Source: Aeromicrobium sp.
GTDB taxonomy: Bacteria; Actinomycetota; Actinomycetes; Propionibacteriales; Nocardioidaceae
Direction: 5' to 3'
DNA length: 35,050 nt
Assembly (NCBI GenBank): GCA_025965175.1
Contig: JAOPXL010000027.1
Coordinates: 1-35,050, forward strand
The translations under genes and the position numbers were made by a program. Position 1 is the first letter of the stretch. Each line of letters begins with the position of its first letter. The notes under the pieces are model-generated. The model did no database searches, was not told the DNA's origin, and saw nothing but the letters and a program-made list of their open reading frames with translations. Positions 7,062 to 16,322 of the stretch are shown piece by piece.

Positions 7062-7223
7062 TCAGGCGCTCCGGCTGAGCTGTTCGAGCTCGGGGTCGTC
7101 GACCGTGAAGGCGATGCCGCAGTGTCGGCACTGGGCCGTCGTGCTGCCGCCGTGCAGGTCGATCTCGCCCTCACAGATGTCACAGACCAGCAGGATGTCG
7201 ATGCGGCGCAGCGTGGTGCTCAT
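7062..7223 (-). CDS. Small zinc-ribbon protein
   Basis: A 53-residue protein with two CxxC knuckles, CDIC at 14-17 and CRHC at 32-35, spaced as in a one-zinc ribbon, and an acidic C-terminus (DDPELEQLS). The ATG at 7223 has GGAGG close upstream; the longer open frame through it is a shadow of the methyltransferase gene. Start, stop and composition suit a real gene. The role is unknown; such proteins can bind nucleic acid or act as adaptors. It converges on the TetR gene with a 12-base gap and lies downstream of the methyltransferase on the same strand. Confidence 0.75.
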   Translation of the reverse strand: MSTTLRRIDILLVCDICEGEIDLHGGSTTAQCRHCGIAFTVDDPELEQLSRSA

Positions 7224-7275
7224 GCCTCCACAGTAGGAGCCGGTCCGGACAGATCCGTGGCAACGGATCGGCGCG

Positions 7276-8100
7276 TCAGTCCGGTTGTGCCGCGGTGCGG
7301 GACCGGGCCACCAGGCAGAAGTCGCTCGCCAGCCCGGCCCGGGCGAGCAGCCGCTGGAAGATCGGCGCCTGCGTCGACCAGTAGGTGATGAGCTCGACGT
7401 CGGCGTACCACCGCCGCAGCTCCCTCTCCAGCGCAAGCTCATCGACCCCGTCGCGCATGACGTGATATTCGACCAGGTCGGAGGGCTCGGTGTCCGACCA
7501 CTCGCCGCGGAACCGGCGCAGGTGCGTGGCCAGACCACGCCGCATGTTGCCCTGCCCGACGCGCCACGCGAAGTACGTCCCTCGGCTCGCCAGGTGGGTC
7601 GCCCGGGAGCGGCGGGGGTAGTAGGTCGGATCCTGTGCCGAATAGAACCAGCCGTCGGGTGCCAGCAGGCCCGCCAGACGGCGGACGAACGTCACGTAGT
7701 CGGGAACGTGATGCAGCAGGGATGCGCAGACGACCGCGTCGAACCGGGTCGGCGTCGTGAAGATGTCCTCGCCGGTCCGGTCGTAGAACACGTTGACGGA
7801 GTCGTGGTCCGCGTAGCGAGCGGTCAGGTGGGCGGCGCTCGCCTCGCTCGCCTCGGTCACCGTGACGGACGCACCGGCCTGGATCAGGAAGTCGGTGAAC
7901 GTGCCGTGCCCCGCACCGACCTCCAGCACGTGGCACGCACCCTGACGCCTCACGGTCTCCTGCACGAGCTCGCGCAGCCGGTCGGCGATCATCGAGCGCA
8001 GCGTCTCGTGGCGCAGGTGGGGGGACCCCTTGACGTAGTCGTGGCCCTCGCCGTGCGACTCGTTCTGCGAGGCGACGACAGGTGATGGTTCGTGGGTCAC
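7276..8100 (-). CDS. Class I SAM-dependent methyltransferase
   Basis: A 274-residue methyltransferase. Motif I is VLEVGAGHGTFTDF (about 58-71), the acidic residue after strand 2 is in VTEASEAS, motif IV is FDAVVCASLLHHV, and GWFYSAQDP follows. The C-terminal third (about 175-260) is basic and family-specific. The start is GTG 8100, with AAGGA six bases upstream; the longer open frame has no such signal. It is divergent from a glycosyltransferase at the edge of the glycan island, so a sugar or glycolipid acceptor is likely. The protein resembles actinobacterial glycan-cluster methyltransferases, but the acceptor cannot be read from sequence. Confidence 0.85.
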   Translation of the reverse strand: MTHEPSPVVASQNESHGEGHDYVKGSPHLRHETLRSMIADRLRELVQETVRRQGACHVLEVGAGHGTFTDFLIQAGASVTVTEASEASAAHLTARYADHDSVNVFYDRTGEDIFTTPTRFDAVVCASLLHHVPDYVTFVRRLAGLLAPDGWFYSAQDPTYYPRRSRATHLASRGTYFAWRVGQGNMRRGLATHLRRFRGEWSDTEPSDLVEYHVMRDGVDELALERELRRWYADVELITYWSTQAPIFQRLLARAGLASDFCLVARSRTAAQPD

Positions 8101-8221
8101 GACAGGTCCTTCCACGCAGGGGGTCCGCGGCGAGGCCCTGCGGTACTGTGCTGGCCAGCCTGCCAGAAATATCGTCCGTCGCACTGCGACGGCGGCACAT
8201 ACTCCCAGGGACGATCCGCTC

Positions 8222-9283
8222 TTGCTGCTAGTCATCGATGCCATGGGCACGGAGTTCGGTGGCGTGCGCACGTACGCCGACCACCTGCTGGCCGCGTGGG
8301 CCACGTCCTTCCCCGAGGACGTGCTGCACGTCGTGGTCCCGGCCGGGTCGACCATCCCCACCGGCACGCACGTGCGCCACGAGATCGCGGTGCCACGCCC
8401 CGGCGTGCTCGGTCGCCCGGTCGCGCAGACCCGTCACGTCGACCGCATCATCGGCCAGCTGCAGCCCGACGCCGTCCTGGCCCTGATCCCGTCCACGACG
8501 CTGCGGCGGCCGTCCCGGCCCATGGCGGTCGTCGTGCACGACCTGCGCCACCAGCTGCGGCCCGAGCAGTTCACCCGGACGCGTCGCGTGATCCGGTTCG
8601 TGGCGTACGGGCGGGCGTATGCCCTGGCGTCGGGCTTCGTCGCTGTGTCCGACCGGACGCTGGCCGACCTGCACGCGCTGCAGCCCGCCACCCGTGAGCG
8701 TCCCGCCGCGGTCGTGCACCACGGCGCGGACCACGTCCTGGACTGGCCGGAGCCATCCCGTGACGGTGAGGCGGTGGCGTTCGCGCTCCACACCAACAAG
8801 AACCCGGGGTTGATCCTGCAGGCCTGGGCATTGCTCGCCGAGCAGGCGCCGCCTCCACCACTTGTCCTCGTGGGCGTGCGCAGCGAGGCCCGCGAGGGTC
8901 TTCAGCGCGAGATCGACCGGCTCGGGCTGGGCGGGTCGGTGCGGCTGTCGGCCTTCCTGCCCGAGGACGAGTTCCGGCGCACCGTGGCCAGGGCGTCGAT
9001 GATCGTGTTCCCCTCGGACTTCGAGGGATTCGGGCTGCCGGTCGTGGAGGGCATGAGCCTCGGCAAGCCCGTCGTGGTCGGACCGGACCCGGCCGTGCTC
9101 GAGGTCGCGGCGGGTCACGCAGCCGTCATGGCGGACTGGACACCCCGCGCGCTCGCCGACGCGGTGGCGTCGGTCGGCTCGCTGGACCTCGAGGCGGCCC
9201 GGTCCCGGGGCCGCACCTTCACGTGGGACCGGGCCGTGCGCCAGACGCGCGAGCTGCTGCAGGCCATCGCCCGACAGGGCTGA
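8222..9283 (+). CDS. GT4-family glycosyltransferase
   Basis: A 353-residue GT-B fold enzyme. The N-terminal GTEFGGVRTYADHLL (about 9-23) is the glycine-rich acceptor loop of GT4 enzymes. The C-terminal donor domain holds LSAFLPEDEF and the EX7E motif in FPSDFEGFGLPVVEGM (about 263-278). It should move a sugar from a nucleotide donor to a lipid-linked glycan at the inner face of the membrane. The start is TTG 8222, with AGGGA ten bases upstream; the next in-frame ATG would cut into the first strand. It ends three bases before the convergent guaB1. Confidence 0.88.
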   Translation: MLLVIDAMGTEFGGVRTYADHLLAAWATSFPEDVLHVVVPAGSTIPTGTHVRHEIAVPRPGVLGRPVAQTRHVDRIIGQLQPDAVLALIPSTTLRRPSRPMAVVVHDLRHQLRPEQFTRTRRVIRFVAYGRAYALASGFVAVSDRTLADLHALQPATRERPAAVVHHGADHVLDWPEPSRDGEAVAFALHTNKNPGLILQAWALLAEQAPPPPLVLVGVRSEAREGLQREIDRLGLGGSVRLSAFLPEDEFRRTVARASMIVFPSDFEGFGLPVVEGMSLGKPVVVGPDPAVLEVAAGHAAVMADWTPRALADAVASVGSLDLEAARSRGRTFTWDRAVRQTRELLQAIARQG

Positions 9284-9286
9284 GGA

Positions 9287-10747
<1,461 letters not shown>

Positions 10748-10750
10748 TCA

Positions 10751-10756
10751 ACCCTA
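10751..10756 (-). promoter_or_regulatory. Leaderless promoter -10 box for guaB1
   Basis: TAGGGT on the minus strand is followed by six bases and the GTG start of guaB1. This gives guaB1 its own promoter, separate from the glycosyltransferase upstream. Confidence 0.5.
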
Positions 10757-10783
10757 CGTGGGGACGGCGACCACGTGCCGGTC

Positions 10784-11857
10784 TCAGAGGTCCTGTCGGA
10801 CCATGGCGAGGCGCCACTGGAGCTGCTCGTGGACGTTCTGCGCCCAGCCGGTCGAGCTGGTCCGTCGGCCCAGCGCGCGGCTGACATCGGACATGTGCGC
10901 GAGCCGCTCAGGGCCGATGTCGCTCATCCGCGCCATCGCCCCAGCGAGGGCGTCGGCGTCGTCGCTCGGCACGATCCAGCCGTTCTGCCCGTCCTGGACG
11001 TAGACGGGGCCGGCACCGACCAGGTCCGTCGAGACGATCGGCAGGCCGCTGACGACGCCCTCGTGCACGACGACCCCGAACGGGTCGATGCGCGACGGGA
11101 CGACCAGCGCCGAGGCCGTACGCATGAGGTCGGCGACCTCGTGCGGCTGACGGAAGCCGAGCAGCTCGATCCCGTCGATGCCCTCGAGCTCGGCGGCCAT
11201 CTCGCCCAGCCCCACGACCTGCAGGTCCCACGGGTCGTCGACCAGCGTGCGGTAGCGCCGGTAGGCCTCGGCGAGGACGTCAGCGCCCTTGTGGTGCACG
11301 AGTCGCAGCCCGGCCAGAAAGCGGCGGCGGGACGCCAGCTCCTCGCCCGTACGGGCCGGTGACCCGAACAGGGTCGTGTCGGCCGACAGGGACCCACGGA
11401 TGACGTCCGCCCCGTCGAAGCCGAGCCGGCGGGCGAAGAACTCGGTCCGGTCGCTCGGCACCATGACGGCGTCGAACAACGGCTTGACCCACAGCGGGGC
11501 GACGGCTCGCCCGACCCATTGGCGGACGGTGCTGCGCCACAGGTTGTCCATCCACAGGACCCGCAGGGTCCCGGCGGGCAGGGACTTGATCGCGGCCCGG
11601 TACGGCTTGTAGTGCCACGAGTGCATCAGGACCGCGTCGGGCCGGAACCGGGCCAGCGCGTCGTCGACCTCCCCGGGAGCAGGTTCGCCGTGCCACACGT
11701 GCTCGGTGGCGTACTGGGCCAGAGTGTGTGTCGCGTAGGCGGTGTCACGGTCCGCGGGCTCGTGGACGACGAGGATCTCGACCCCCCGCTCGGCGAGCAT
11801 CCGGCAGGCGGCGTCGTTGTAGCCGGTCCAGCCGACCGTGAGGATCGCGATGCGCAT
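10784..11857 (-). CDS. GT4-family glycosyltransferase
   Basis: A 357-residue GT-B enzyme. The N-terminus is MRIAILTVGWTGYNDAA and the donor domain contains LLGFRQPHEVADLMRTAS and PSRIDPFGVVVHEGVVSG, an EX7E-like motif in which the first glutamate is replaced by aspartate (D-P-F-G-V-V-V-H-E). A mid-region helix VGRAVAPLWVKPLFDAVMVPS probably lies on the membrane. I placed the start at ATG 11857, nine bases after the stop of the upstream methyltransferase; the longer frame is a shadow of that gene. The two genes form an operon. Sugar donor and acceptor are unknown. Confidence 0.87.
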   Translation of the reverse strand: MRIAILTVGWTGYNDAACRMLAERGVEILVVHEPADRDTAYATHTLAQYATEHVWHGEPAPGEVDDALARFRPDAVLMHSWHYKPYRAAIKSLPAGTLRVLWMDNLWRSTVRQWVGRAVAPLWVKPLFDAVMVPSDRTEFFARRLGFDGADVIRGSLSADTTLFGSPARTGEELASRRRFLAGLRLVHHKGADVLAEAYRRYRTLVDDPWDLQVVGLGEMAAELEGIDGIELLGFRQPHEVADLMRTASALVVPSRIDPFGVVVHEGVVSGLPIVSTDLVGAGPVYVQDGQNGWIVPSDDADALAGAMARMSDIGPERLAHMSDVSRALGRRTSSTGWAQNVHEQLQWRLAMVRQDL

Positions 11858-11865
11858 GGGTCTGC

Positions 11866-12519
11866 TCAGCGGGTCGCCTCGACGGCGAGCTGCACGCCGC
11901 CCTCGTCGGCCCGCTGGTCGAGGCCCGCCAGCTCGGGGTGGTCGCTGTGCCCGTGGGTCGAGTGAACGACGTTGGTGAACCCGGCCCGGACGAGCTCGGA
12001 CGCGAGCGTGTCGAAGTCGAACAGGTAGCCCGTGTGGTGGCCGAACGACGCGATCGGGATGCGTACCCAGTCGATCGGGTGGTCGACCGTCAGACCCATC
12101 TGCTCGTAGACCTTGGCCCCCGGGTCGCCCTTGGGGGCGGACCCGGCCAGGTACTTGTCGACATGTGCCCTCAGGTCGGGGGTCACCAGACGGATCACGC
12201 CGCCGGGCTGCAGGCAGCGGTGGGCCTCGGCCAGCAGGGTCCGTGTCCCCTCCAGCGAGATGTGCTCGATGACATTGTCGGAGTAGACGTGGGAGATGGT
12301 CGCGTCCGGGATCGGCCACGGGGTCGTGACGTCGAGGTAGTTGCGGGTCACGGCGTTGACGTTCGTCACGACCCATCCCTCGCGGGCCACCAGGCCGCCG
12401 ATCTCGAGCTTGAACGGACGGGGGGCCGACGCCACGGCACGACGGGTGCGACGGCGGGCGAGGGGAGTGTTCACCGCGAGGACCGGAGGTCGGACGAGGG
12501 CACGCACGAGGGAGTTCAC
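11866..12519 (-). CDS. Methyltransferase-like protein with reduced N-terminal motif
   Basis: A 217-residue protein of the methyltransferase type 11 class found in polysaccharide clusters. KLEIGGLVAREGW (about 37-49) stands where motif I normally reads L(D/E)xGxG, so the SAM-binding glycine loop is altered. Later parts are clear: SDNVIEHISLEGTRTLLAEAHRCL (split over two helices) and PGGVIRLVTPDL. The GTG start at 12519 is six bases after TAGGGT (leaderless). It is the first gene of an operon with the GT4 enzyme 10784-11857 and divergent from another glycosyltransferase. The acceptor is unknown; enzymes of this type are often annotated as putative glycan methyltransferases. Confidence 0.75.
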   Translation of the reverse strand: MNSLVRALVRPPVLAVNTPLARRRTRRAVASAPRPFKLEIGGLVAREGWVVTNVNAVTRNYLDVTTPWPIPDATISHVYSDNVIEHISLEGTRTLLAEAHRCLQPGGVIRLVTPDLRAHVDKYLAGSAPKGDPGAKVYEQMGLTVDHPIDWVRIPIASFGHHTGYLFDFDTLASELVRAGFTNVVHSTHGHSDHPELAGLDQRADEGGVQLAVEATR

Positions 12520-12662
12520 GGGAGCACCCTAGCGTCCGCCCGCACCGTGCGGGTGCCTTGCGAAAAGGTCGTTCTCGTCCGTGCCCTCGGCACCTCTCGC
12601 TCGTTGGTAGGGTGCCGGCGCATCCCGTGCGGGTGCCGAAAACGGAGGGTCCTGGAGCGCGC
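12520..12662. promoter_or_regulatory. Divergent promoter region with 13-base direct repeat
   Basis: On the minus strand TAGGGT (12526-12531) lies six bases before the methyltransferase GTG. On the plus strand TAGGGT (12608-12613) would give a leader of about 43 bases to the glycosyltransferase ATG at 12663, which has GGAGGG and GGAG ahead of it. The 13-base word CCGTGCGGGTGCC occurs twice (12545-12557, 12625-12637), both followed by a GAAAA run. It may be a regulator site or a duplication. Confidence 0.45.
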
Positions 12663-13799
12663 ATGACGAACCCCCGCACCACGACCCTGCTCGTGGAGCC
12701 CGACCCCACCGGGCACCACTTCCAAGCGGTCTCCGCCGTGACCCGGGTCGCCAGCGAGTCGGGCCCCGTCATCCTCCTGACGCTCCGTGGAGCGTCGGCC
12801 GAGCCGTCCTTCGAGGTCTACCTCTCCGACGACGTGCGGTCCGGGCGGCTCGTGGTCCAGGAGGTCTTCGAGGGCAAGGTGCCGCCGACCGCCGAGATGG
12901 CACGCGTCGCCGCCGAGTGGTGCGCGCGGGCCGACGTACCGGTCGGCACGGTGATGCTGATGGACGGCGACCAGGCGCTCAAGCGGTGGTGGTACGTCGC
13001 CCGCCCGCTGCTCCGGGGCCTCGCGCACCGGCCACGGGTCATCTTCATGCTGACCCGCTACCCGGCCCGCCTCGCGCTGACCGACCTGACGGGCTGGCGC
13101 CTGCGCGCTCCGAAGGCGGCGCTGGTCGTCGCGGCCCGGCTGACCGGCACGCTGCACCGGGCCGTCGGGTTCTCCGGACGTGAGGACACCGCGGCGGGCT
13201 GGCTCGTCAAGCGGGTGCGGGACCCGCACTACTCATCGGCGCACTCCCGCGACCGGGCCACGTGGCGCGCCGAGCTCGACCTGCCCGCCGACCGTCACCT
13301 GGTGGGTGTGTTCGGCGCCCTCAGCGAGCGCAAGAACGCGCCGTTGATCCTCGACGCGATCAAGACGGCCGGGTTGGACGCCGACCTGGTGCTGGCGGGG
13401 GGCTTCGAGCCTGAGGTCCGCGCCTGGGTCGACGGGCTCGACGACGCTGACCGGGCCCGGGTCATCGCGCGCGACGGCTTCCTCAGCAACGAGGAGCTTG
13501 ACCGGTTCGTGGCGGCGGTCGACGTCGTCCCGCTGGCGCTGACCAACAACGGCCCCAGCGGCATCATGGGCAACGCCGAGGCGGCCGGGGTCCCGGTCGT
13601 GACCACGGGGTCGACCGTGCGGGCCCGCGAGGTGCGGGCCACCGGTGCCGGGCTGGCCTGCGACTTCACGGCCCAGAGCATCGGCGCCGCGATGCGGCGG
13701 GTGTTGCACGGCCCGTTCACGATGCCCATCGCCATCGCGGGTGGCGTGGTGACCGGCGACGAGTTCGGCCGGGTCCTGCTGGGCGTGGCCCCGCGATGA
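12663..13799 (+). CDS. Glycosyltransferase (GT-B fold)
   Basis: A 378-residue protein. The N-terminal half has LLVEPDPTGHHFQAVSAV (acceptor-side glycine/histidine loop) and the C-terminal half has VGVFGALSERKNAPLILDAI, a donor-domain start, then FLSNEELDRFVAAVDVVPLAL and GIMGNAEAAGVPVV where GT4 enzymes carry the EX7E site. Only the second glutamate position is clearly kept, so it is a divergent GT-B enzyme. ATG 12663 has GGAG six bases upstream. It is followed after 13 bases by an FkbM methyltransferase and heads the plus-strand run to 18409, the acyl-carrier cassette. Confidence 0.8.
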   Translation: MTNPRTTTLLVEPDPTGHHFQAVSAVTRVASESGPVILLTLRGASAEPSFEVYLSDDVRSGRLVVQEVFEGKVPPTAEMARVAAEWCARADVPVGTVMLMDGDQALKRWWYVARPLLRGLAHRPRVIFMLTRYPARLALTDLTGWRLRAPKAALVVAARLTGTLHRAVGFSGREDTAAGWLVKRVRDPHYSSAHSRDRATWRAELDLPADRHLVGVFGALSERKNAPLILDAIKTAGLDADLVLAGGFEPEVRAWVDGLDDADRARVIARDGFLSNEELDRFVAAVDVVPLALTNNGPSGIMGNAEAAGVPVVTTGSTVRAREVRATGAGLACDFTAQSIGAAMRRVLHGPFTMPIAIAGGVVTGDEFGRVLLGVAPR

Positions 13800-13812
13800 A
13801 GGAGCGTTGCGC

Positions 13813-14538
13813 ATGAGCGCACGACTGAAGGTCGTCCACACCGTGCTGGACAGGCTGGGGCGTCGGGGCTTCGAGGTCCGCCGGCACTCCGCGACGCGCC
13901 GCCAGGCGGTGCTGTCCCGGCACGGCGTGGACCTCGTGCTCGATGTCGGCGCCGCGGACGGCGGCTACGGCACGTCGCTGCGAACATTCGGCTACACCGG
14001 GGCGATCGTGTCCTTCGAGCCGCAGGCCGCGGCGTTCGGCCGGCTCGGCGAGACGATCGCCGGCGACCCGCGCTGGACCGCCCGGCACCTGGCCCTCGGC
14101 CCCGAGGCCGGTGAGGTCGAGATGAACATCGCGTCCAACAGCACCAGCAGCTCGATCCTGCCGATGCTCGACTCGCACATCGAGGCGGCCCCGTCGGTCC
14201 GCTACGTCGGCACCGAGACCGTGACGGTGTCGCGCCTGGACGACGAGTCCGCCCCACTGCTCGACGCGTACGCGCACCCGTTCCTCAAGATCGACACGCA
14301 GGGCTTCGAGCGGGAGGTGCTCGCGGGCGGCGCCGACACCGTCGCGGCCTGCGTCGGCCTGCAGCTCGAGCTGTCCCTCGTCCCGCTGTACGACGGCGGG
14401 ATGCTGATCGACGAGGCGATCGGCTGGGCGTACGACCACGGCTTCCAGATGGTGGGCCTCGAGCAGGGGTACGCGGCGCCGACCGGGGAGATCCTGCAGA
14501 TCGACGGCGTCTTTGTCCGAGACGCCGTGACGGCATGA
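13813..14538 (+). CDS. FkbM-family methyltransferase
   Basis: A 241-residue SAM-dependent O-methyltransferase of the FkbM family. LVLDVGAADGGYGTSLRTFG (about 41-60) is motif I, SFEPQAAAF gives the acidic ribose-binding residue, and FLKIDTQGFEREVLAG is the FkbM signature block. Such enzymes often methylate hydroxyls of glycans. The start is ATG 13813 with AAGGAG eight bases upstream; the TTG at 13807 is too close to that site. The stop overlaps the next gene (ATGA), so both are translationally coupled. Confidence 0.88.
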   Translation: MSARLKVVHTVLDRLGRRGFEVRRHSATRRQAVLSRHGVDLVLDVGAADGGYGTSLRTFGYTGAIVSFEPQAAAFGRLGETIAGDPRWTARHLALGPEAGEVEMNIASNSTSSSILPMLDSHIEAAPSVRYVGTETVTVSRLDDESAPLLDAYAHPFLKIDTQGFEREVLAGGADTVAACVGLQLELSLVPLYDGGMLIDEAIGWAYDHGFQMVGLEQGYAAPTGEILQIDGVFVRDAVTA

Positions 14539-15137
14539 GCCGCCGTAGTAGCGTTCGTCCGGTGTCGACTGCGCCCGCCTCGGACCAGCTCAGCTTCAGC
14601 CAGCTCGTGTTCTCCGACCTCGACCGCTACCGACCCGGCAGCAGGCAGAGCTGGTTCCGCGTCCTGGTGCGCGTCCCGAGCATCCCGGGCCTGCTCGCCT
14701 CGATCATCCTGCGGGCCCAGCAGTGCCTGTTCCGCTCCGGCCGCATGACCCTGGCCCAGTCGCTCCGCACGCTCGGCAACGTCCTCGTCGGGGCCGACTT
14801 CGGCGCCGGGATGCAGATCGGCCGCGGCTTCATGATGGCCCACCCCGTGGGCGTCACGATCGGCTTCGGGCTCGTGATCGGGGACGACGTGACGTTCGCC
14901 GGCGGCGTCACCGCGGCAGCCCGCCACTACGAGGCCCGGCCCGGCGAGGAGCAGGAGTTCGCGACGATCTGCGACGGTGCCGTGATCGGCGCCAACGCGG
15001 TCCTGGTCGGCGGCGTGCGGATCGGCCGCCACGCGATGGTCGGCGCCAACTCGGTCGTGCTCAAGGACGTCGCCGACGGCGCCGTCGTCATGGGCTCGCC
15101 CGCCCGTCAGGTCGGCACCAGGGAGGTCCCCGCATGA
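14535..15137 (+). CDS. Hexapeptide-repeat acyltransferase (serine acetyltransferase-like)
   Basis: A 200-residue left-handed beta-helix protein of the CysE-like group, with hexapeptide turns such as IGRGFMMAHPVGVTIGFGLVIG (split by a loop), GAVIGANAVLVGGVRIGRHAMVGANSVV and the catalytic-type histidine in MMAHPVG. These enzymes transfer acetyl or other acyl groups from CoA to hydroxyl or amino groups. In a glycan cluster the acceptor is probably a sugar. ATG 14535 overlaps the upstream stop. A second start, GTG 14562, is preceded by TAGCGT and seven bases, so a shorter leaderless form is possible. The stop overlaps the next gene. Confidence 0.85.
   Translation: MSRRSSVRPVSTAPASDQLSFSQLVFSDLDRYRPGSRQSWFRVLVRVPSIPGLLASIILRAQQCLFRSGRMTLAQSLRTLGNVLVGADFGAGMQIGRGFMMAHPVGVTIGFGLVIGDDVTFAGGVTAAARHYEARPGEEQEFATICDGAVIGANAVLVGGVRIGRHAMVGANSVVLKDVADGAVVMGSPARQVGTREVPA
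14549..14554 (+). promoter_or_regulatory. Possible internal leaderless promoter in the acyltransferase gene
   Basis: TAGCGT followed by seven bases and the in-frame GTG at 14562 matches the leaderless pattern seen at other genes here. It would let the acyltransferase-to-SDR part of the operon be transcribed on its own, with a product nine residues shorter. Confidence 0.35.
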
Positions 15138-15991
15138 GTCACGACACCGCCGCGTACGACCCGGCACCCCACTACGACCGCATCACGGCCGCCTGGCAGC
15201 TGCTGCTGGGCGACGAGCTGCACTACGGCGTCTTCGCGACCGGCGACGAGCCGCTGGACGTGGCCACCCGCGCCCTGACGACCCGCATGATGGACGGCGG
15301 CCGGCTGGCCGAGCCCGGCACCGACGGCGCCCCCCTGCGGGTCCTCGACGTGGGCTGCGGATCCGGCGCACCGGCGTGCGACCTGGCCACCGAGACCGGT
15401 GTCGAGGTCGTCGGCATCACGACGAGCGCTGTCGGTGTCGACACGGCCCGGGCCCGCGCGGCCGCGCTCGGGCTGACAGGCGTGACGTTCGAGCAGCGCG
15501 ACGGGACCGACAACCGTTTCGCCGACGCCGAGTTCGACCGCGCCTGGGTGCTGGAGTCCTCGCACCTGATGCGGGACAAGGACGCGCTGGTGTCCGAGTG
15601 CGCCCGGGTGCTGCGACCCGGCGGGCGGCTCGTCCTGTGTGATCTGGTCCGCTGGCGGGAGATCCCGTTCAGCGAGGTCCGCGAGCGGCGGGTCGACTTC
15701 GCGGTGCTGCGCGAGGCCTTCGGCGACGCCCACTTCCAGTCCCTCGACGACTACGCCGCTCTCGCCGCGGCGCACGGGCTCGTCGTCGACCGCAGCGACG
15801 ACCTGACCGCCGCGACCCTGCCGACGTTCGACCGCTGGCGGGCCAACGCCGCGACCCACCACGACGAGGTCGTCGAGCTGATCGGCGTGCAGGGACACGA
15901 GGCGTTCGTGCGATCGTGCGACATCCTCGAGGCGTTCTGGCGCGACGGCACGTTCGGCTACGGGCTCATCTCGGCCACCAAGGCGTCGTGA
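15134..15991 (+). CDS. SAM-dependent methyltransferase (small-molecule type)
   Basis: A 285-residue class I methyltransferase. It opens with AAYDPAPHYDRITAAWQLLLGDELHYGVF, split by a short turn, the N-terminal pattern of small-molecule C-/O-methyltransferases of the UbiE/sterol/rifamycin group. Motif I is VLDVGCGSGAPACDLA (about 67-82), followed by VVGITTSAVGVD, ERAWVLESSHLM-like segment FDRAWVLESSHLM, and RVLRPGGRLVLCDLV. It starts at ATG 15134, overlapping the previous stop, with GGAGG upstream. Being next to an acyl carrier protein it may methylate a carrier-bound acyl chain or a sugar; enzymes with this N-terminus act more often on small acyl or polyketide-like substrates. That is inference. 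Confidence 0.85.
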   Translation: MSHDTAAYDPAPHYDRITAAWQLLLGDELHYGVFATGDEPLDVATRALTTRMMDGGRLAEPGTDGAPLRVLDVGCGSGAPACDLATETGVEVVGITTSAVGVDTARARAAALGLTGVTFEQRDGTDNRFADAEFDRAWVLESSHLMRDKDALVSECARVLRPGGRLVLCDLVRWREIPFSEVRERRVDFAVLREAFGDAHFQSLDDYAALAAAHGLVVDRSDDLTAATLPTFDRWRANAATHHDEVVELIGVQGHEAFVRSCDILEAFWRDGTFGYGLISATKAS

Positions 15992-16063
15992 CAAGTTGCC
16001 GCCCCCGTCGTTGATCAAGCGATGGGGCAGCCCGCCCCGGACCCCAAGGAGACACAGCGTCAC

Positions 16064-16315
16064 ATGAGCACCTCGCCCGCAGCAGTCCAGCAGACCGTGG
16101 TCGACTTCCTGACCCTGACGGCGAAGATGCGCGACGACTTCACCCCCGACATGCCGTTGTACGCCGGGGGCGTGGGACTGGACTCGCTGGAGACCGCCGA
16201 GCTGTCCGCGACCCTCGAGGACGAGCACGGCAGCGATCCGTACTCGACGGGCGAGATGCCGCAGACGCTCAACGAGATCCTCGCGTTCTACGCCGCGGCT
16301 CCCGCCGAGGCCTGA
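16064..16315 (+). CDS. Free-standing acyl carrier protein
   Basis: An 83-residue, acidic four-helix carrier protein. The phosphopantetheine serine is S41 in VGLDSLETAEL, followed by LEDEHGSDPYS and a final helix TLNEILAFYAAA. It should carry an acyl group as a thioester between the adenylating enzyme and the reductase encoded just downstream. ATG 16064 has AAGGAGA 11 bases upstream; an in-frame ATG at 16022 would add 14 residues unlike any carrier protein. A fatty-acid-synthesis ACP would normally sit with fab genes, so this one is probably dedicated to the cluster. Confidence 0.9.
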   Translation: MSTSPAAVQQTVVDFLTLTAKMRDDFTPDMPLYAGGVGLDSLETAELSATLEDEHGSDPYSTGEMPQTLNEILAFYAAAPAEA

Positions 16316-16322
16316 GCGCGCC

